This document shows positions 33,011 through 43,153 of a DNA stretch of 64,000 nt, one piece after another. Origin of the DNA: CAMAVH01 sp046297835 (lineage in GTDB: Bacteria > Pseudomonadota > Alphaproteobacteria > SMXQ01); the NCBI GenBank assembly GCA_046297835.1, contig JBKBHI010000006.1:62001-126000 (forward strand), given 5' to 3'. The translations under genes and the position numbers were made by a program. Below the pieces are notes generated by a model that saw nothing but the letters and a program-made list of their open reading frames with translations, did no database searches and was not told the DNA's origin. How positions within the stretch are numbered: position 1 is the stretch's first letter; each line of letters starts with the position of its first letter.

Positions 33011-34204
33011 ATGGCCCATCACGGCCCGACCATCGACGACATTTTGGCCGGCAAGACCGCCAACGCCATGCCGCCGGAGAAGATTCTGCCGCAGACCGAA
33101 CTGCGCAACTACTTCCAGGCGATCGACAACATGATGAAGGTCTTCGCCATCCGCCCGGGCGACAATGTCGTGTTCCTGACCGACCCGTTGCTCGACCGCC
33201 GCGTGGTCGACGCCATTTCCGGCATCGCGCTCGGGCGCGGCTGCAAGCCGCGCGAGTTCATGCACCACACCAGCCAGATCACCGCGCCGCCGCCCGAAGC
33301 CGTGCCGCTGATCGAGCAGGCCGATTTCGTCGTTTCCACCTGGTTCGCCTCGACCGGTTATCCGCTGTTCAACAAGCTGCGCAAGGAAAAGGGCCAGCGC
33401 TGGATCAAGATCACCTATTTCCGCAACCTCGACGTCTTGAACACGCCGCAGGCACGCTTCCCGGTCGAGCTGGTCGGCGAGATCATCCGCGCCACGGCGC
33501 GGCAATATCCGCGCGACAGCGAGTTCGACATGACCTTCGCCGACGCGCGCGGCACCGATCTGGTGATCAAGTTCACGCCGGAGATGGTCAAGAACCTGCT
33601 GGAGCACAATCGCTGGCGCGGCGAGAACACCGGCGACGTCGACGGCTGCTACGTCCATTACCTGCCCGCGCACGGCCCGAATATCTACGCCCATAGCGCC
33701 TTCAAGCGCGATCCGCACGCCCGGCCGCAGATGGGCGGCGTCGTCTTCCCGCAATGGGCGGTGGGCTTCCGCAAGCCGTTCGAGGAGAAGATCGGCATCG
33801 AATACAAGGACGGCATCGTCGAAAAGGTGCACGGCCGCTCGATGGACGCGGAGATTTTGCGCGACATGCTGGTCGGCCGCGAAGCGCTGTTGCACGAGCT
33901 CGGTTGCGGCTTCAATCCGAAAGCGCCGCGCTACGCCGTCTATCCCGCCGGCTCCAATTCGGCGGGCTGCCTGCATTTCGGCACGGACAGCAACCGGCCG
34001 AGCGAATATATGCAGCGCGTCGTGCCTTATTGGGAGGAGCCGCACATCCACCAAGATTGCGTGATTTTCGACGCCACCGTGAAGGCCGGCAACACCACGC
34101 TGATCGACAACGGCTTCCTCACCTCGCTGCGCGACCCGAAGGTCGTCGAGCTGGCGGCGAAGTATGGCGATCCGGTCGAACTGCTCGAAGCGTTCGTGGA
34201 ATGA
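33011..34204 (+). CDS. M29/NicX-like metalloprotein, paralogue A
   Basis: This 397-residue protein resembles the family that joins M29 aminopeptidases and 2,5-dihydroxypyridine 5,6-dioxygenase (NicX). Shared traits are an N-terminal leader, VFLTDPLLDRRVVDAISGIA, a central domain with KVHGRSMDAEILRDMLV, and the C-terminal metal region. Candidate ligands are E296 in LHELGCGFNPKAPR and H347-x-D349 in HIHQDCVIFD, which align with the metal site of NicX. GGGAG precedes the ATG at 33011. A second copy lies at 38963-40150, identical over most of its first 84 residues. It probably cleaves an aromatic or N-heterocyclic compound oxidatively, but peptidase-like activity cannot be excluded. Confidence 0.68.
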   Translation: MAHHGPTIDDILAGKTANAMPPEKILPQTELRNYFQAIDNMMKVFAIRPGDNVVFLTDPLLDRRVVDAISGIALGRGCKPREFMHHTSQITAPPPEAVPLIEQADFVVSTWFASTGYPLFNKLRKEKGQRWIKITYFRNLDVLNTPQARFPVELVGEIIRATARQYPRDSEFDMTFADARGTDLVIKFTPEMVKNLLEHNRWRGENTGDVDGCYVHYLPAHGPNIYAHSAFKRDPHARPQMGGVVFPQWAVGFRKPFEEKIGIEYKDGIVEKVHGRSMDAEILRDMLVGREALLHELGCGFNPKAPRYAVYPAGSNSAGCLHFGTDSNRPSEYMQRVVPYWEEPHIHQDCVIFDATVKAGNTTLIDNGFLTSLRDPKVVELAAKYGDPVELLEAFVE

Positions 34205-34253
34205 CGGCTGCAGCGTCGGCCGTCGAATAGCGGCCGCGCTTGGGACGAACAAA

Positions 34254-34285
34254 AAAAGGGGCGCTCCTGCTGGAGCGCCCCTTTT
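34254..34285. terminator. Bidirectional terminator between NicX-like A and the VWA gene
   Basis: AAAAGGGGCGCTCC pairs with GGAGCGCCCCTTTT around the loop TGCT, and three more A residues precede it. Both strands give a GC stem followed by a T run. It can end transcription of the NicX-like gene from the left and of the VWA gene from the right. Confidence 0.88.
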
Positions 34286-34319
34286 GCGTCGGGCGATGCC
34301 CGTTTGAGCGGCGACTGCC

Positions 34320-35156
34320 TCAATCGAGGATGACGGCCGAAGCGTCCTGCGTCCTGGCGTCGAGTGGCCCATAGGCGAATTGCGTGTCGCCCTCGATCTG
34401 GATGTGCGGCGGAATGCCGGCGATCTCGCGCATCAGTTTGGATTTCACCGCGTCGGCGAAAGTGTCGAAGCTTTCGGCCGGCACCATGAAGGCGCCCGGG
34501 CCGCCGATCACCTCGGTCTGGTAGTATTTGTCGAGGTCGGGATCGGACGGCCAGCCGCGCGGCATGGAATCCATCGCTCCGGCGCGGCTGCTGAGGATGG
34601 GCAGGCCGTTGATGACGATGCCGGCTTTCATCGCGTCGGCGCGCGCGGCGGCCAATTCGCGGCCGTGGTTGTTCTTGCCGTCGCCCGAGATGTCGAGGAC
34701 GCGGCGCGTGCCCTCGAACGGGCTTTCGGCGAACATTCTCACCGAATAGTCGATGGCGGCGCTGATCGAGGTCCAGCGGATCGCCACGTAAGGCGAATCG
34801 GCGACCTTGCCCATGAACGCTTGGGCGTCCTCGAGGCTTTCGATCAGCGTCCAGGGCATGACGGTTTGCTGATATTGCTCGCCGGCCCATTCGATGTAAG
34901 TCACCGCGATGCGGCGCATCGGGCCGGATTTGATCGCCTTCATCACCGTGTCGCTGGTCATGGCGCTGATGTAGCCCTCGCGCTGCAGGCGCGCTTCGAT
35001 GGCGTCGACGCTGCCGGAGACGTCGACGGCGAGGACCAGCTCGAGATCGACGGGCAGGGGGGCCGCTTGGGCCCGCGGCGCGTCGAACGAAACGGCGGGC
35101 GCGAGCGCGGCGGCGAAAAGAGCGGCGAACGCGAGTCGACGAAGCAGCGGCGGCAT
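34320..35156 (-). CDS. DUF1194 domain protein (von Willebrand factor A-like), secreted
   Basis: This 278-residue protein has a signal peptide (MPPLLRRLAFAALFAAALAP, cleavage in the Ala-rich stretch near residue 30). A DUF1194 VWA domain follows. The metal-ion-dependent adhesion site motif is DVSGSVD (DxSxS) near residue 44, with further parts ISGDGKNNHGRELAAARADA and INGLPILS. VWA proteins of this type are secreted and of unknown function. It is preceded by the ornithine-cyclodeaminase homologue on the same strand, 171 bases away. Confidence 0.84.
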   Translation of the reverse strand: MPPLLRRLAFAALFAAALAPAVSFDAPRAQAAPLPVDLELVLAVDVSGSVDAIEARLQREGYISAMTSDTVMKAIKSGPMRRIAVTYIEWAGEQYQQTVMPWTLIESLEDAQAFMGKVADSPYVAIRWTSISAAIDYSVRMFAESPFEGTRRVLDISGDGKNNHGRELAAARADAMKAGIVINGLPILSSRAGAMDSMPRGWPSDPDLDKYYQTEVIGGPGAFMVPAESFDTFADAVKSKLMREIAGIPPHIQIEGDTQFAYGPLDARTQDASAVILD

Positions 35157-35327
35157 GGACCGACCTCCTGGCTAAAACAACGCTTCGACTCCCTTTTGCA
35201 AGAACTATTCCTCAATGCGCGGCGCGCCGCCCGCGCCGATTTTGCAGCGCAGCATTGCGATTCCGGTATGTCAGCTGGCGAATTGATTTCGTTGCGAGAT
35301 CGGAGATTCTCGCGGTGAAACGCCGGT

Positions 35328-36326
35328 TCAGTTTCCGCCGTCGAGGGTCTGGCCGAGGCCCGCCGCCTTGGCCTTGCGCGCGAGCATCGCGCAGGCGCCC
35401 ATATATTCGAGCGCGGTGCCGCCGGACAGGAAAATGGTCACGTCCTCGGCGGCGCGGCGCGGCGCGAGCTTGCCGGCGATCACCGAGCCGATATCGCCGA
35501 GCACGATGTCGCGGCCGATCGTTCCGGCCTTCAGCGGGATGATCAATTCGCCTTTCTCGTGAAACGCCTGTTCGACGTCGTCGACGACGATGCGGCCGCG
35601 CTTGAGCGTGGCTTCGTCGACCTCGCGCTGTTCGGGATAATGCGCGCCGATGAAGTTGCAATGCGCGCCCGCCGCGATCCAGCCGGCCTCGATCACCGGC
35701 GTCTTTGAATTGGTGACGGTGACGGCGATGTCGGCGTCTTTCAACGCGGCCTCGCCGCTGGCGGCGGCGACCACATGAAGCTGCGGGAACGTGGCGCGCG
35801 CCCAGGCGGCGAACGCTTCGCGGCTATCGGCGGTGCGGCTGTAGACGCGCACCTCACGCAAGGGCCGCACGGCCATCAGGCCCATCAGCTGCGTGCGCGC
35901 CTGATCGCCGGCGCCGATCAGCCCGGCGACGGCGGCGTCGGCGCGCGCCATATGCTTGGCGGCGACGGCGGAGGTCGCGCCGGTCTTCATCGGGCCGATC
36001 TGGCTCGAGTGGAGGATGGCCTCCACGTCGCCGGTGACGGCGGAATAGACCGTGACCCACAGGTTCATGCCGCGGCCGTAGCCGGTCGAATACATCGAGC
36101 ATCCCATGACCCCGACGCTCTTGAGCAAGCCGCCGCCGAGCTTGAGCGAGCCGGGGCGCTTTTCGCCCGGCCGCTCCATCCAGAAATTCTGGCGCGGCAA
36201 TATCTGGAAATCGCCGACGCCCTGATCGCGGTAGGCGGCTTCGACCGCGTCGACGTAATCGGCCATGCCGACCGCCCCGCTGTCGTGCAGTTGGCGGATA
36301 TGGTCGTCGTTGAGGAAAATGGTCAT
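35328..36326 (-). CDS. Ornithine cyclodeaminase/mu-crystallin family protein
   Basis: This 332-residue NAD(P)-binding protein is of the OCD/mu-crystallin family, whose members include ornithine cyclodeaminase, alanine dehydrogenase of archaea, and ketimine or opine reductases. Visible are TGATSAVAAKHMARADA, the Rossmann motif GLIGAGDQARTQL, a DADIAVTVTNSKTPVIEAGWI segment, and GAHCNFIGAHYPEQREVD. The start is the ATG at 36326, where homology begins; the frame extends to 36416. Its substrate is unknown. The catabolic surroundings would suit a reductive deamination or imine reduction step. Confidence 0.85.
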   Translation of the reverse strand: MTIFLNDDHIRQLHDSGAVGMADYVDAVEAAYRDQGVGDFQILPRQNFWMERPGEKRPGSLKLGGGLLKSVGVMGCSMYSTGYGRGMNLWVTVYSAVTGDVEAILHSSQIGPMKTGATSAVAAKHMARADAAVAGLIGAGDQARTQLMGLMAVRPLREVRVYSRTADSREAFAAWARATFPQLHVVAAASGEAALKDADIAVTVTNSKTPVIEAGWIAAGAHCNFIGAHYPEQREVDEATLKRGRIVVDDVEQAFHEKGELIIPLKAGTIGRDIVLGDIGSVIAGKLAPRRAAEDVTIFLSGGTALEYMGACAMLARKAKAAGLGQTLDGGN

Positions 36327-36535
36327 GTTCGCCGCCCTGTTTTTTATCGCGGCGCGACTATCCGCGAGCGCGGGCGACGGCGCAAGAGCGTCAATGCAAA
36401 ACGGCCCCCGAGCCATGGGCTCGCCATAAGGCTCGCCAGGGGCTCGAAGGCCGTCAAGCCGTCGCCGACCGGAGGATCATCGCGGCGGCGGCCAGTCTTG
36501 CAGGATCAGGTCTCTAGAGATCGGGTCGCACGAGC

Positions 36536-37396
<861 letters not shown>

Positions 37397-37423
37397 GGCT
37401 CTCTCCTGCCTTGCGGATGAAAA

Positions 37424-37472
37424 GAGGAACCCGAGGCCGCGGCCTCGCAGGGCCGTCGATCCTGGGTTCCTC
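37424..37472. repeat. Nested inverted repeat upstream of sodB
   Basis: GAGGAACCC (37424-37432) pairs with GGGTTCCTC (37464-37472). Directly inside the left arm, GAGGCCGCGGCCTC is a 14-base palindrome. The structure lies 27 bases before the sodB start. It may be a leader hairpin or the end of a transcript from upstream. Confidence 0.5.
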
Positions 37473-37571
37473 GCCCGACGCCGCGATGAACGCGGGCGCT
37501 AGCAACGGGTCTATGGAATCAACGGCCTCGCCGCCGCGCCGTTCCTGCGCTTTTTGAGAGGAGAGAAGCTC

Positions 37572-37600
37572 AAAAAAAGGGCCGGCGCATGGCCGGCCCC
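37572..37600 (-). terminator. Rho-independent terminator after the second TctC-type gene
   Basis: On the minus strand a GGGGCCGGC stem pairs with GCCGGCCC around a short loop and is followed by a run of seven T. It lies about 25 bases after the stop of the gene at 37624-38709. Confidence 0.85.
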
Positions 37601-37623
37601 GAAAAGCGTCGCGCGAGAACGGC

Positions 37624-38709
37624 CTAGGGCGCCGGTTTGGCCGGGCTCTTCTCTTGAACCAAGTCGCGCATGATGTGGCCGTCGAGCGCGGCGACGAGAT
37701 GCTTGGCGACAGCCGGCGGCGTCGCCACCACGTCGGCGACGATGTCCTGCAACTCCGCGCCGCCGACCGGATTGAGGTCTAGGTTCATTTTTTCCGCTTC
37801 GGCGAGGAAAGCCTTGTCCTTCATCGTCGCGTTGAAGGCTTTGCGTAGCGCGGCGACGCGGTCTTTCGGCGTGTCCGGCGTGGTGTAGAGCGGCCGGCCG
37901 ATGGCGGTGCCCGAGGAGAGCAACTTCAGGGCGGCGCGGTCCTTGTCGTTGGTCGCCAGATCCATTAGCAGCGGCACGTTGGGCAGATCGTCGGCTTTCT
38001 TCAGGCCGATCTGCACGATGATGTCGACCTTGCCGTCCTTCAGCCAGTCGGCCTTGGTCGATTTCCACGAGGCCCAGGCGTTCGAACCGCGGCCCTGCAC
38101 TTCGCCGCGCTCCATGGCGAGATTGATGTCGGCGCCGCCGGGATAGCCGGTGATGATCTTCATCTTAGTGCCGAGCAGGTTGTTCATCACCTGCGGGTAT
38201 TGCGCCGAGGTGTTGGGGCCCGTCGCGCCCACCACCGTTTCTTTCTTTTTCAGATCGTCCACGCTTTTGACGTTCGCGGTATGCCAGAAGGCGAGGGTGT
38301 TGATGTCGGCATTGGGATTGCCGATCCAGTTGAATTTCGTGCTGTCGAACTGCAACGACTCGCCGAGCGCTTGCTGCACCGGCATGGATTGGTCGGTCGC
38401 GCCGATCACCGTGCCGTCCTTGGGCGCGACGTTGTAGACGTAAGCTGCCGCCTTGCGGCTGCCGGCGCCCGTCATCTGCTTGGGCACCACGGCGGGCTGG
38501 CCCGGAATGTGGCTGGTCATGTGGCGCATCACCGTGCGGGCATAGACGTCGTAGCCGCCGCCCTGGGTGAATCCGATGATGAGCTCGATGTTCTTGCCCT
38601 TGTAGAAATCGGCGACCGGATCGGCGACGGCCGGGCCGGCTATAGCGGCCGCGGCGAAGCCGATGGCGAGCGCGCGCAGGCGGAGATTGGGCGTGGCGAG
38701 GTTTGGCAT
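37624..38709 (-). CDS. TctC/Bug-like solute-binding protein
   Basis: This 361-residue secreted protein has a signal peptide (MPNLATPNLRLRALAIGF and an Ala-rich core). It is distantly like the tripartite-type receptor at 28802-29872: DPVADFYKGKNIELIIGFTQ and YDVYARTVMRHMTSHIPGQP have direct counterparts there. Both share FYKGK near the mature start and ITGYPGGADINLAMERGEVQGRG, so the two are paralogues. No membrane subunits are near. The start at 38709 gives the signal peptide; the frame is open to 38760. It is divergent from the NicX-like paralogue B. Confidence 0.84.
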   Translation of the reverse strand: MPNLATPNLRLRALAIGFAAAAIAGPAVADPVADFYKGKNIELIIGFTQGGGYDVYARTVMRHMTSHIPGQPAVVPKQMTGAGSRKAAAYVYNVAPKDGTVIGATDQSMPVQQALGESLQFDSTKFNWIGNPNADINTLAFWHTANVKSVDDLKKKETVVGATGPNTSAQYPQVMNNLLGTKMKIITGYPGGADINLAMERGEVQGRGSNAWASWKSTKADWLKDGKVDIIVQIGLKKADDLPNVPLLMDLATNDKDRAALKLLSSGTAIGRPLYTTPDTPKDRVAALRKAFNATMKDKAFLAEAEKMNLDLNPVGGAELQDIVADVVATPPAVAKHLVAALDGHIMRDLVQEKSPAKPAP

Positions 38710-38962
38710 TGGCAAGGCTTCCCTGTGGGGCGGGCCGGGGTTCCATCCCTGACGCCGCACATGCGCATTGTTGCGCTTGGCGAAACTCTAGGCCCGGTAG
38801 GGGCCGCCCTGTCAAATCCTAACGGCTGCCGATTTGGCGCATTCACCCGTGCGCATAGGTTTCCGTAGGTTTTTCATGGGCCTGCTGGACATCGCCGCGT
38901 CGCCTACGGACAATGGCGGCAAGCATTGCGTCGAAACGGCGCGCAGGCACAGGGAGCCTCTC

Positions 38963-40150
38963 ATGACCCACCATGGTCCGACCATCGCCGACATTCTCGC
39001 CGGCAAGACCGCCAACGCCATGCCGCCGGAAAAGACGTTGCCGCAGACCGAACTGCGCAATTATTTCCAGGCGATCGACAACATGATGAAGGTCTTCGCC
39101 ATCCGGCCGGACGACAAGGTGCTGTTCCTCACCGACCCGCTGCTCGACCGCCGCGTGGTCGACGCCATTTCCGGCATCGCGCTGGCGCGCGGCGTGAAGC
39201 CTCGCGAATTCATGGCGCCGACGACGCAGCTCACCGACTGCCCGGACGAGGCGCGCGCCCTGGTCGAGGACGCGACTTTCGTGGTCGGCAGCTGGTACGC
39301 CTCGGTCAACGCGCCGCTGTTCATGAAGCTGCGCAAGGAGAAGGGCCAGCGCTGGGTCAAAATCACCTATTTCCGCAACTTCGACGTGCTGCACACGCCG
39401 CAGGCGCGTTTCCCCGTCGAGCTGGTCGGCGAGATCACGCGCGCCAACGCCGCGCTCTATCCGCGCAAGACCGACTTCGACATGCATTTCAGCGACGCCC
39501 GCGGCTCCGACGTCACGATCCATTTCACCGCCGAGATGACCGACAACCTGCTCGCCGGCAACCGCTGGCGCGGCATGACCATGGCCGACGAGCCGGGCTG
39601 CTACGTGCATTATCTGCCGTCGCACGGGCCGAACATCTACGACCGCGAGACGTTCAAGCGGGTGCCGGGCGCGGCGGCGAAGATGGAGGGCATCCTCTAT
39701 CCGCAATGGGCCATCGGCTTTCCGAAGCCGTTCGAGGAGAAGATCGGCATCGAGTGGAAAGACACCGAGGTGGTGAAGGTCCACGGCAAGTCGCGTGAGG
39801 CGGACATCCTGCGCGACATGATCGTCGGCGGCAAAGTCACCGAGCTCGGCTGCGGCCACAATCCGAAAGCGCCGCGCTACGCCGTCTATCCCGCCGGCTC
39901 GAACGCCGCCGGCGCGCTGCACTGGGGCATCAACTACGCCAATCCGAGCAATTACATCCGCCGCGTCATGCCCAATTGGGAGGAGCCGCCCAAGCACATG
40001 GACCTGGTGACGCTGGATTCCACCGTGAAGCTCGGCAACACGACGATGATCGACAACGGCTTCCTGATGGCGTTGCGCGCGCCGAGCGTGGTCGCCATGG
40101 CGAGCCAGTTCGGCGACCCGGTGGAATTGCTCGAAGCCTTCGTGGAGTAG
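38963..40150 (+). CDS. M29/NicX-like metalloprotein, paralogue B
   Basis: This 395-residue protein is the close paralogue of the protein at 33011-34204. Over the first 84 residues I count about eight differences, and the DNA is also nearly identical there, pointing to a duplication. The candidate metal residues E294 in VTELGCGHNPKAPR and H345-x-D347 in PKHMDLVTLD are kept, as is the SNAAGALHWGINYANPSNY region. GGGAG lies six bases before the start, and the frame extends upstream without homology. The two copies probably act on related substrates. A convergent hydroxyacid dehydrogenase gene lies just downstream. Confidence 0.68.
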   Translation: MTHHGPTIADILAGKTANAMPPEKTLPQTELRNYFQAIDNMMKVFAIRPDDKVLFLTDPLLDRRVVDAISGIALARGVKPREFMAPTTQLTDCPDEARALVEDATFVVGSWYASVNAPLFMKLRKEKGQRWVKITYFRNFDVLHTPQARFPVELVGEITRANAALYPRKTDFDMHFSDARGSDVTIHFTAEMTDNLLAGNRWRGMTMADEPGCYVHYLPSHGPNIYDRETFKRVPGAAAKMEGILYPQWAIGFPKPFEEKIGIEWKDTEVVKVHGKSREADILRDMIVGGKVTELGCGHNPKAPRYAVYPAGSNAAGALHWGINYANPSNYIRRVMPNWEEPPKHMDLVTLDSTVKLGNTTMIDNGFLMALRAPSVVAMASQFGDPVELLEAFVE

Positions 40151-40164
40151 GCCGCCGCTCGCCC

Positions 40165-41130
40165 TCAGGCGTTCGGGTTCGGGCCGTGGACCACCCGGTC
40201 GAACGGTTGGCCGGCGAGATACAGCTTGATGTTGCGGCTGACGACGTCGAATAGGGCGTCGTTGTTGTCGGCGCCCGCGCCGCCGGTATGCGGCGTGAGC
40301 ACCACGTTGGCCATGTCCCAGAGCGGGCTGTCGGCCGGCAGCGGCTCGGTTTCGGCGACGTCGATGCCGGCGGCGGCGAGCGTGCCGTTTTGCAGGGCGG
40401 CGATCAGCGCCGGCTCGTCGACCAGCGAGCCGCGCGCGACGTTGACGAGCATGCTGCCCGGCTTCATCGCCGCCAAGGCCGCAGCGTCGATCAGATGGTG
40501 CGTCGTCGGGTCGTAGGATGTCGCGACCACCGCGACGTCGGCCTCGCCCAAGGTTTCGTGCAGCCGCTCGCGCGGCCGGATTTCGTCGACGTTGGCGGCG
40601 CGCGGCTGCTGGCTCACGGCGATCACCTTCATGTCGAACGCCTTGGCTTTGCGCGCGATGTCCTGGCCGATCGCGCCGAGGCCGATCAGCGCCATGGTCT
40701 TGCCGCGCGTGGTGGCGAGCGAGCTGTGGACCTCGTCGCGGATCCAGCGGCGCTGCGGCCGCGCCGCCGTGCAATCGTTGAGGCGGCGCATGACGGCGAG
40801 CATCAGGGTCATGGCGTGGGCGGCGACGCTGTGGGCGTGCATGCCGCCGCCGTTGGTCACGGGGATTCCGGCGGGAATGCCGTTGCGCAGGCCCGTGTCG
40901 ATGCCCGATGTGGTGAACTGCACCCAGCGCAGCGCGGTGCCGTGCGTGCAGATGGCGCGGCCGGCTTCCGGCGTATAGCTGCGGTTCGAGGTGACGAGAA
41001 TCTCGACGCCGGGAAGCTTGGCGGCGATCTCCTCCGGCTCGTCGATGCGCACGACGTCGATCTCGGGAAAGCTCTGCTCGATGCGCTCGATCAAGCGGGC
41101 GTATTTCGTCGGGTAGAATGCCAGCTTCAT
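40165..41130 (-). CDS. D-2-hydroxyacid dehydrogenase family protein
   Basis: This 321-residue NAD(P)-dependent enzyme has the Rossmann motif ALIGLGAIGQDIARKAKAF, the catalytic Arg in LVNVARGSLVDEPALI, Glu in IDVAETEPLPADSPLW, and His in VVLTPHTGGAG. It reduces 2-keto acids to D-2-hydroxy acids or the reverse. Substrates in the family include glyoxylate, hydroxypyruvate and malonate-type acids. It is divergent from the SDR gene at 41235, suggesting shared control. ATG at 41130 is followed by conserved sequence immediately. Confidence 0.88.
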   Translation of the reverse strand: MKLAFYPTKYARLIERIEQSFPEIDVVRIDEPEEIAAKLPGVEILVTSNRSYTPEAGRAICTHGTALRWVQFTTSGIDTGLRNGIPAGIPVTNGGGMHAHSVAAHAMTLMLAVMRRLNDCTAARPQRRWIRDEVHSSLATTRGKTMALIGLGAIGQDIARKAKAFDMKVIAVSQQPRAANVDEIRPRERLHETLGEADVAVVATSYDPTTHHLIDAAALAAMKPGSMLVNVARGSLVDEPALIAALQNGTLAAAGIDVAETEPLPADSPLWDMANVVLTPHTGGAGADNNDALFDVVSRNIKLYLAGQPFDRVVHGPNPNA

Positions 41131-41234
41131 GGCCGTGTCTCCTAGGTTGTCGCAACGCTAACCAGGAACGCGCCCTCGCACAAGGCGCGGCTCGCGGCTT
41201 ATGCTGCGGTCACACTCTTCTAAAGGAGACGTCG

Positions 41235-42071
41235 ATGATCGAGCCGCAGCCGTTGGACCAACACGTGCCGACCGGAAAGCTCAAAGGCCGGACCGCCATC
41301 GTCACCGGCGGCGGCGGCGCGATCGGCGGAGCGATCGCGCGGCTCTACGCCATGGAGGGCGCGAACCTCGTGGTGTGCGACGTCGATCCGAAAAAGGCGG
41401 AAGAGACGGCGGCGGACATCGTCAAGGCGGGCGGCCAGGCGACGGCCTGCGCGACCGACGTCTCCCAGCCGGACGATTGCGCCCGCGCCGTCAAGCTGGC
41501 GGCGGACGCTTACGGCAACGTCCGCATCCTGGTGAATGTGGCGGCGGCGGTGATCCCCGACGGCACGGTGGTCGATCTGTCGTTCGAGGATTGGAACAAG
41601 GCCTTCGCGGTCAACCTGTCCGGCCCGTTCCTGATGTGCAAGAACGCCATCCCGGAGATGCGCAAGGCCGGCGGCGGCAGCATCGTCAACATCGCCTCGC
41701 AACTCGGCCAGCTCGCGGTGCCCAAGCGCTCGCCCTATTGCACCAGCAAGGCCGGGCTCATCATGTTCTCCAAGGCGCTCGCCATCGACCATGCCGAGGA
41801 CAACATCCGCGTCAATTCGCTGTCGCCCGGCGCGATCGACACGCCGCGCGCGCTGTGGCGCTATAACGGCGATCTGGAGGCGGCGCGCAGGGCGCGCGGG
41901 CCGATGTATCTCTTGAAGCGGCCAGGCAAGGTCGAGGAGATCGCTTACGGCGCGTTGTTCCTCGCCTCGGACGAATCCTCCTTCATGACCGCCGCCGATC
42001 TCTTGATCGACGGCGGCTATATCGCCCATAAGACGCTGGACACAAAAACGGTGGCCGGCCCGCGGAGCTGA
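41235..42071 (+). CDS. SDR-family oxidoreductase
   Basis: This 278-residue classical short-chain dehydrogenase has the cofactor motif TGGGGAIGGAIA (a variant of TGxxxGxG), NVAAAVIP in place of NNAG, the catalytic Ser in IVNIASQLGQ, and Tyr-Lys in SPYCTSKAG. The catalytic set is therefore intact. An AAAGGAG ribosome-binding site lies six bases before the ATG at 41235; the frame is open to 41118. The N-terminal 15 residues before LKGRTAIVTG are longer than usual. The substrate is not predictable. Confidence 0.88.
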   Translation: MIEPQPLDQHVPTGKLKGRTAIVTGGGGAIGGAIARLYAMEGANLVVCDVDPKKAEETAADIVKAGGQATACATDVSQPDDCARAVKLAADAYGNVRILVNVAAAVIPDGTVVDLSFEDWNKAFAVNLSGPFLMCKNAIPEMRKAGGGSIVNIASQLGQLAVPKRSPYCTSKAGLIMFSKALAIDHAEDNIRVNSLSPGAIDTPRALWRYNGDLEAARRARGPMYLLKRPGKVEEIAYGALFLASDESSFMTAADLLIDGGYIAHKTLDTKTVAGPRS

Positions 42072-42089
42072 GCGCGGACCGGGGCCGCT

Positions 42090-43070
42090 CTAGCTCGTCA
42101 GCGTCTGCTCGGCGAACAGCCGTTCGGGCGGGTAGATTTCGCCGATAAGCCCCTGGTCGTGCGAATATTCGATGAAGCGCGCCAAATTCGCCCGATTGGC
42201 CTTGAAGCCGATGGGCCAGGGATCGGCGGCGAGCAGGGCGCGCTCGTCTTCGAAATCGTGGCGGCCCCACAGCAGGCGTGAGAAGTTCGGATCCTCGTAG
42301 TAGGACGCCGAAATCTCCTTGGCTTGCGCGTAGCATTCCATCAGCGCCTGAGCCAGCCAGGGATGGCGCGCGTTCAGCTCCTCCTTGAAGGCGAGAACAT
42401 GCATGATGGGGAAATAGCCGGTCTTGCGGAAATAGCGCAGCTCCTCGGCGCGCGTGTCCTTGAACAGCCGGCGCGCCGGCACGCGGCCGGACATCACCGA
42501 ATACGGCGGATGCGGCAGGAAGAAGGCGTCGATCTCGCCTTTCGCCAGCAGCTCGCCGAGATCGGCGCCGGCGGGCAGGGCGTCGATCCGCACGCCGGGC
42601 TTGGGCTGGAATTTCACCTTCTCGCCGGTCGAGGTGAGCCAGCGGATCTCCTCCCACGGCACGCCGTATTCGAATTTTAGATCGCCCTTGGCGAGCAGCG
42701 ACAGGGTCGTCTGGAACGAGCTGACGGCGACCGTCTTGCCGATCAGGTCTTTGGGCTCCCATAGGTTCGAGTCGCGATGCACGAACATCTGGCTCGCCGA
42801 GAACAGGCGGCGCGGGAACACCGGCACGGCGGTCAGCGGCACGCCGCGGTTCTTCGCCATCAGATAGGTCGACATGGAGAATTCGCAGACGTCGAACGCG
42901 CCGTCGTGGATCATGCGTTCGTGGCGGTTGTTGCCGTCGCGCAGGTCGGCGGTCTGGCCGACTTGCAGCACTTTGAGCGCGAGGCCGGGCGGCGGCTTCA
43001 CCGTGCCGTCGAAGAACGGGAAATGGCGGTCGTAGCGTTCGAGCGCGAGGCTCAGCGTGAGATCGGACAT
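42090..43070 (-). CDS. 4,5-dihydroxyphthalate decarboxylase-like / ABC-substrate-binding-fold protein
   Basis: This 326-residue protein has the substrate-binding fold but no signal peptide: it starts MSDLTLSLALERYDRHFPFF directly. This suits cytosolic 4,5-dihydroxyphthalate decarboxylase (Pht5) homologues, which use that fold as an enzyme. FDVCEFSMSTYLM, VPVFPRRLFSASQMFVHRDS and YGVPWEEIRWLTS are typical. It may decarboxylate an aromatic acid. A periplasmic binding role is less likely without an export signal. It is convergent with the SDR gene at 41235 and lies downstream of the small gene at 43154 on the same strand. Confidence 0.75.
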   Translation of the reverse strand: MSDLTLSLALERYDRHFPFFDGTVKPPPGLALKVLQVGQTADLRDGNNRHERMIHDGAFDVCEFSMSTYLMAKNRGVPLTAVPVFPRRLFSASQMFVHRDSNLWEPKDLIGKTVAVSSFQTTLSLLAKGDLKFEYGVPWEEIRWLTSTGEKVKFQPKPGVRIDALPAGADLGELLAKGEIDAFFLPHPPYSVMSGRVPARRLFKDTRAEELRYFRKTGYFPIMHVLAFKEELNARHPWLAQALMECYAQAKEISASYYEDPNFSRLLWGRHDFEDERALLAADPWPIGFKANRANLARFIEYSHDQGLIGEIYPPERLFAEQTLTS

Positions 43071-43153
43071 GGCTCTCCCCTTCGTCGCTTGATGCGGCTT
43101 CGCGGAGAACTCTGGGCTAGGCGGCTGGTCCCGTCAATCGAACGGAGAAGGGC

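Noticed and set aside
36511..36520. TCTCTAGAGA palindrome after the sodB stop as a PhnF site
   Set aside because: It is a different palindrome (no GTCTAG core) and is not near any phn gene.
38843..41155. A 770-residue minus-strand open frame over the NicX-like paralogue B and the hydroxyacid dehydrogenase
   Set aside because: It has no recognisable motifs and overlaps genes with strong motifs; it is an antisense or out-of-frame shadow in GC-rich DNA.
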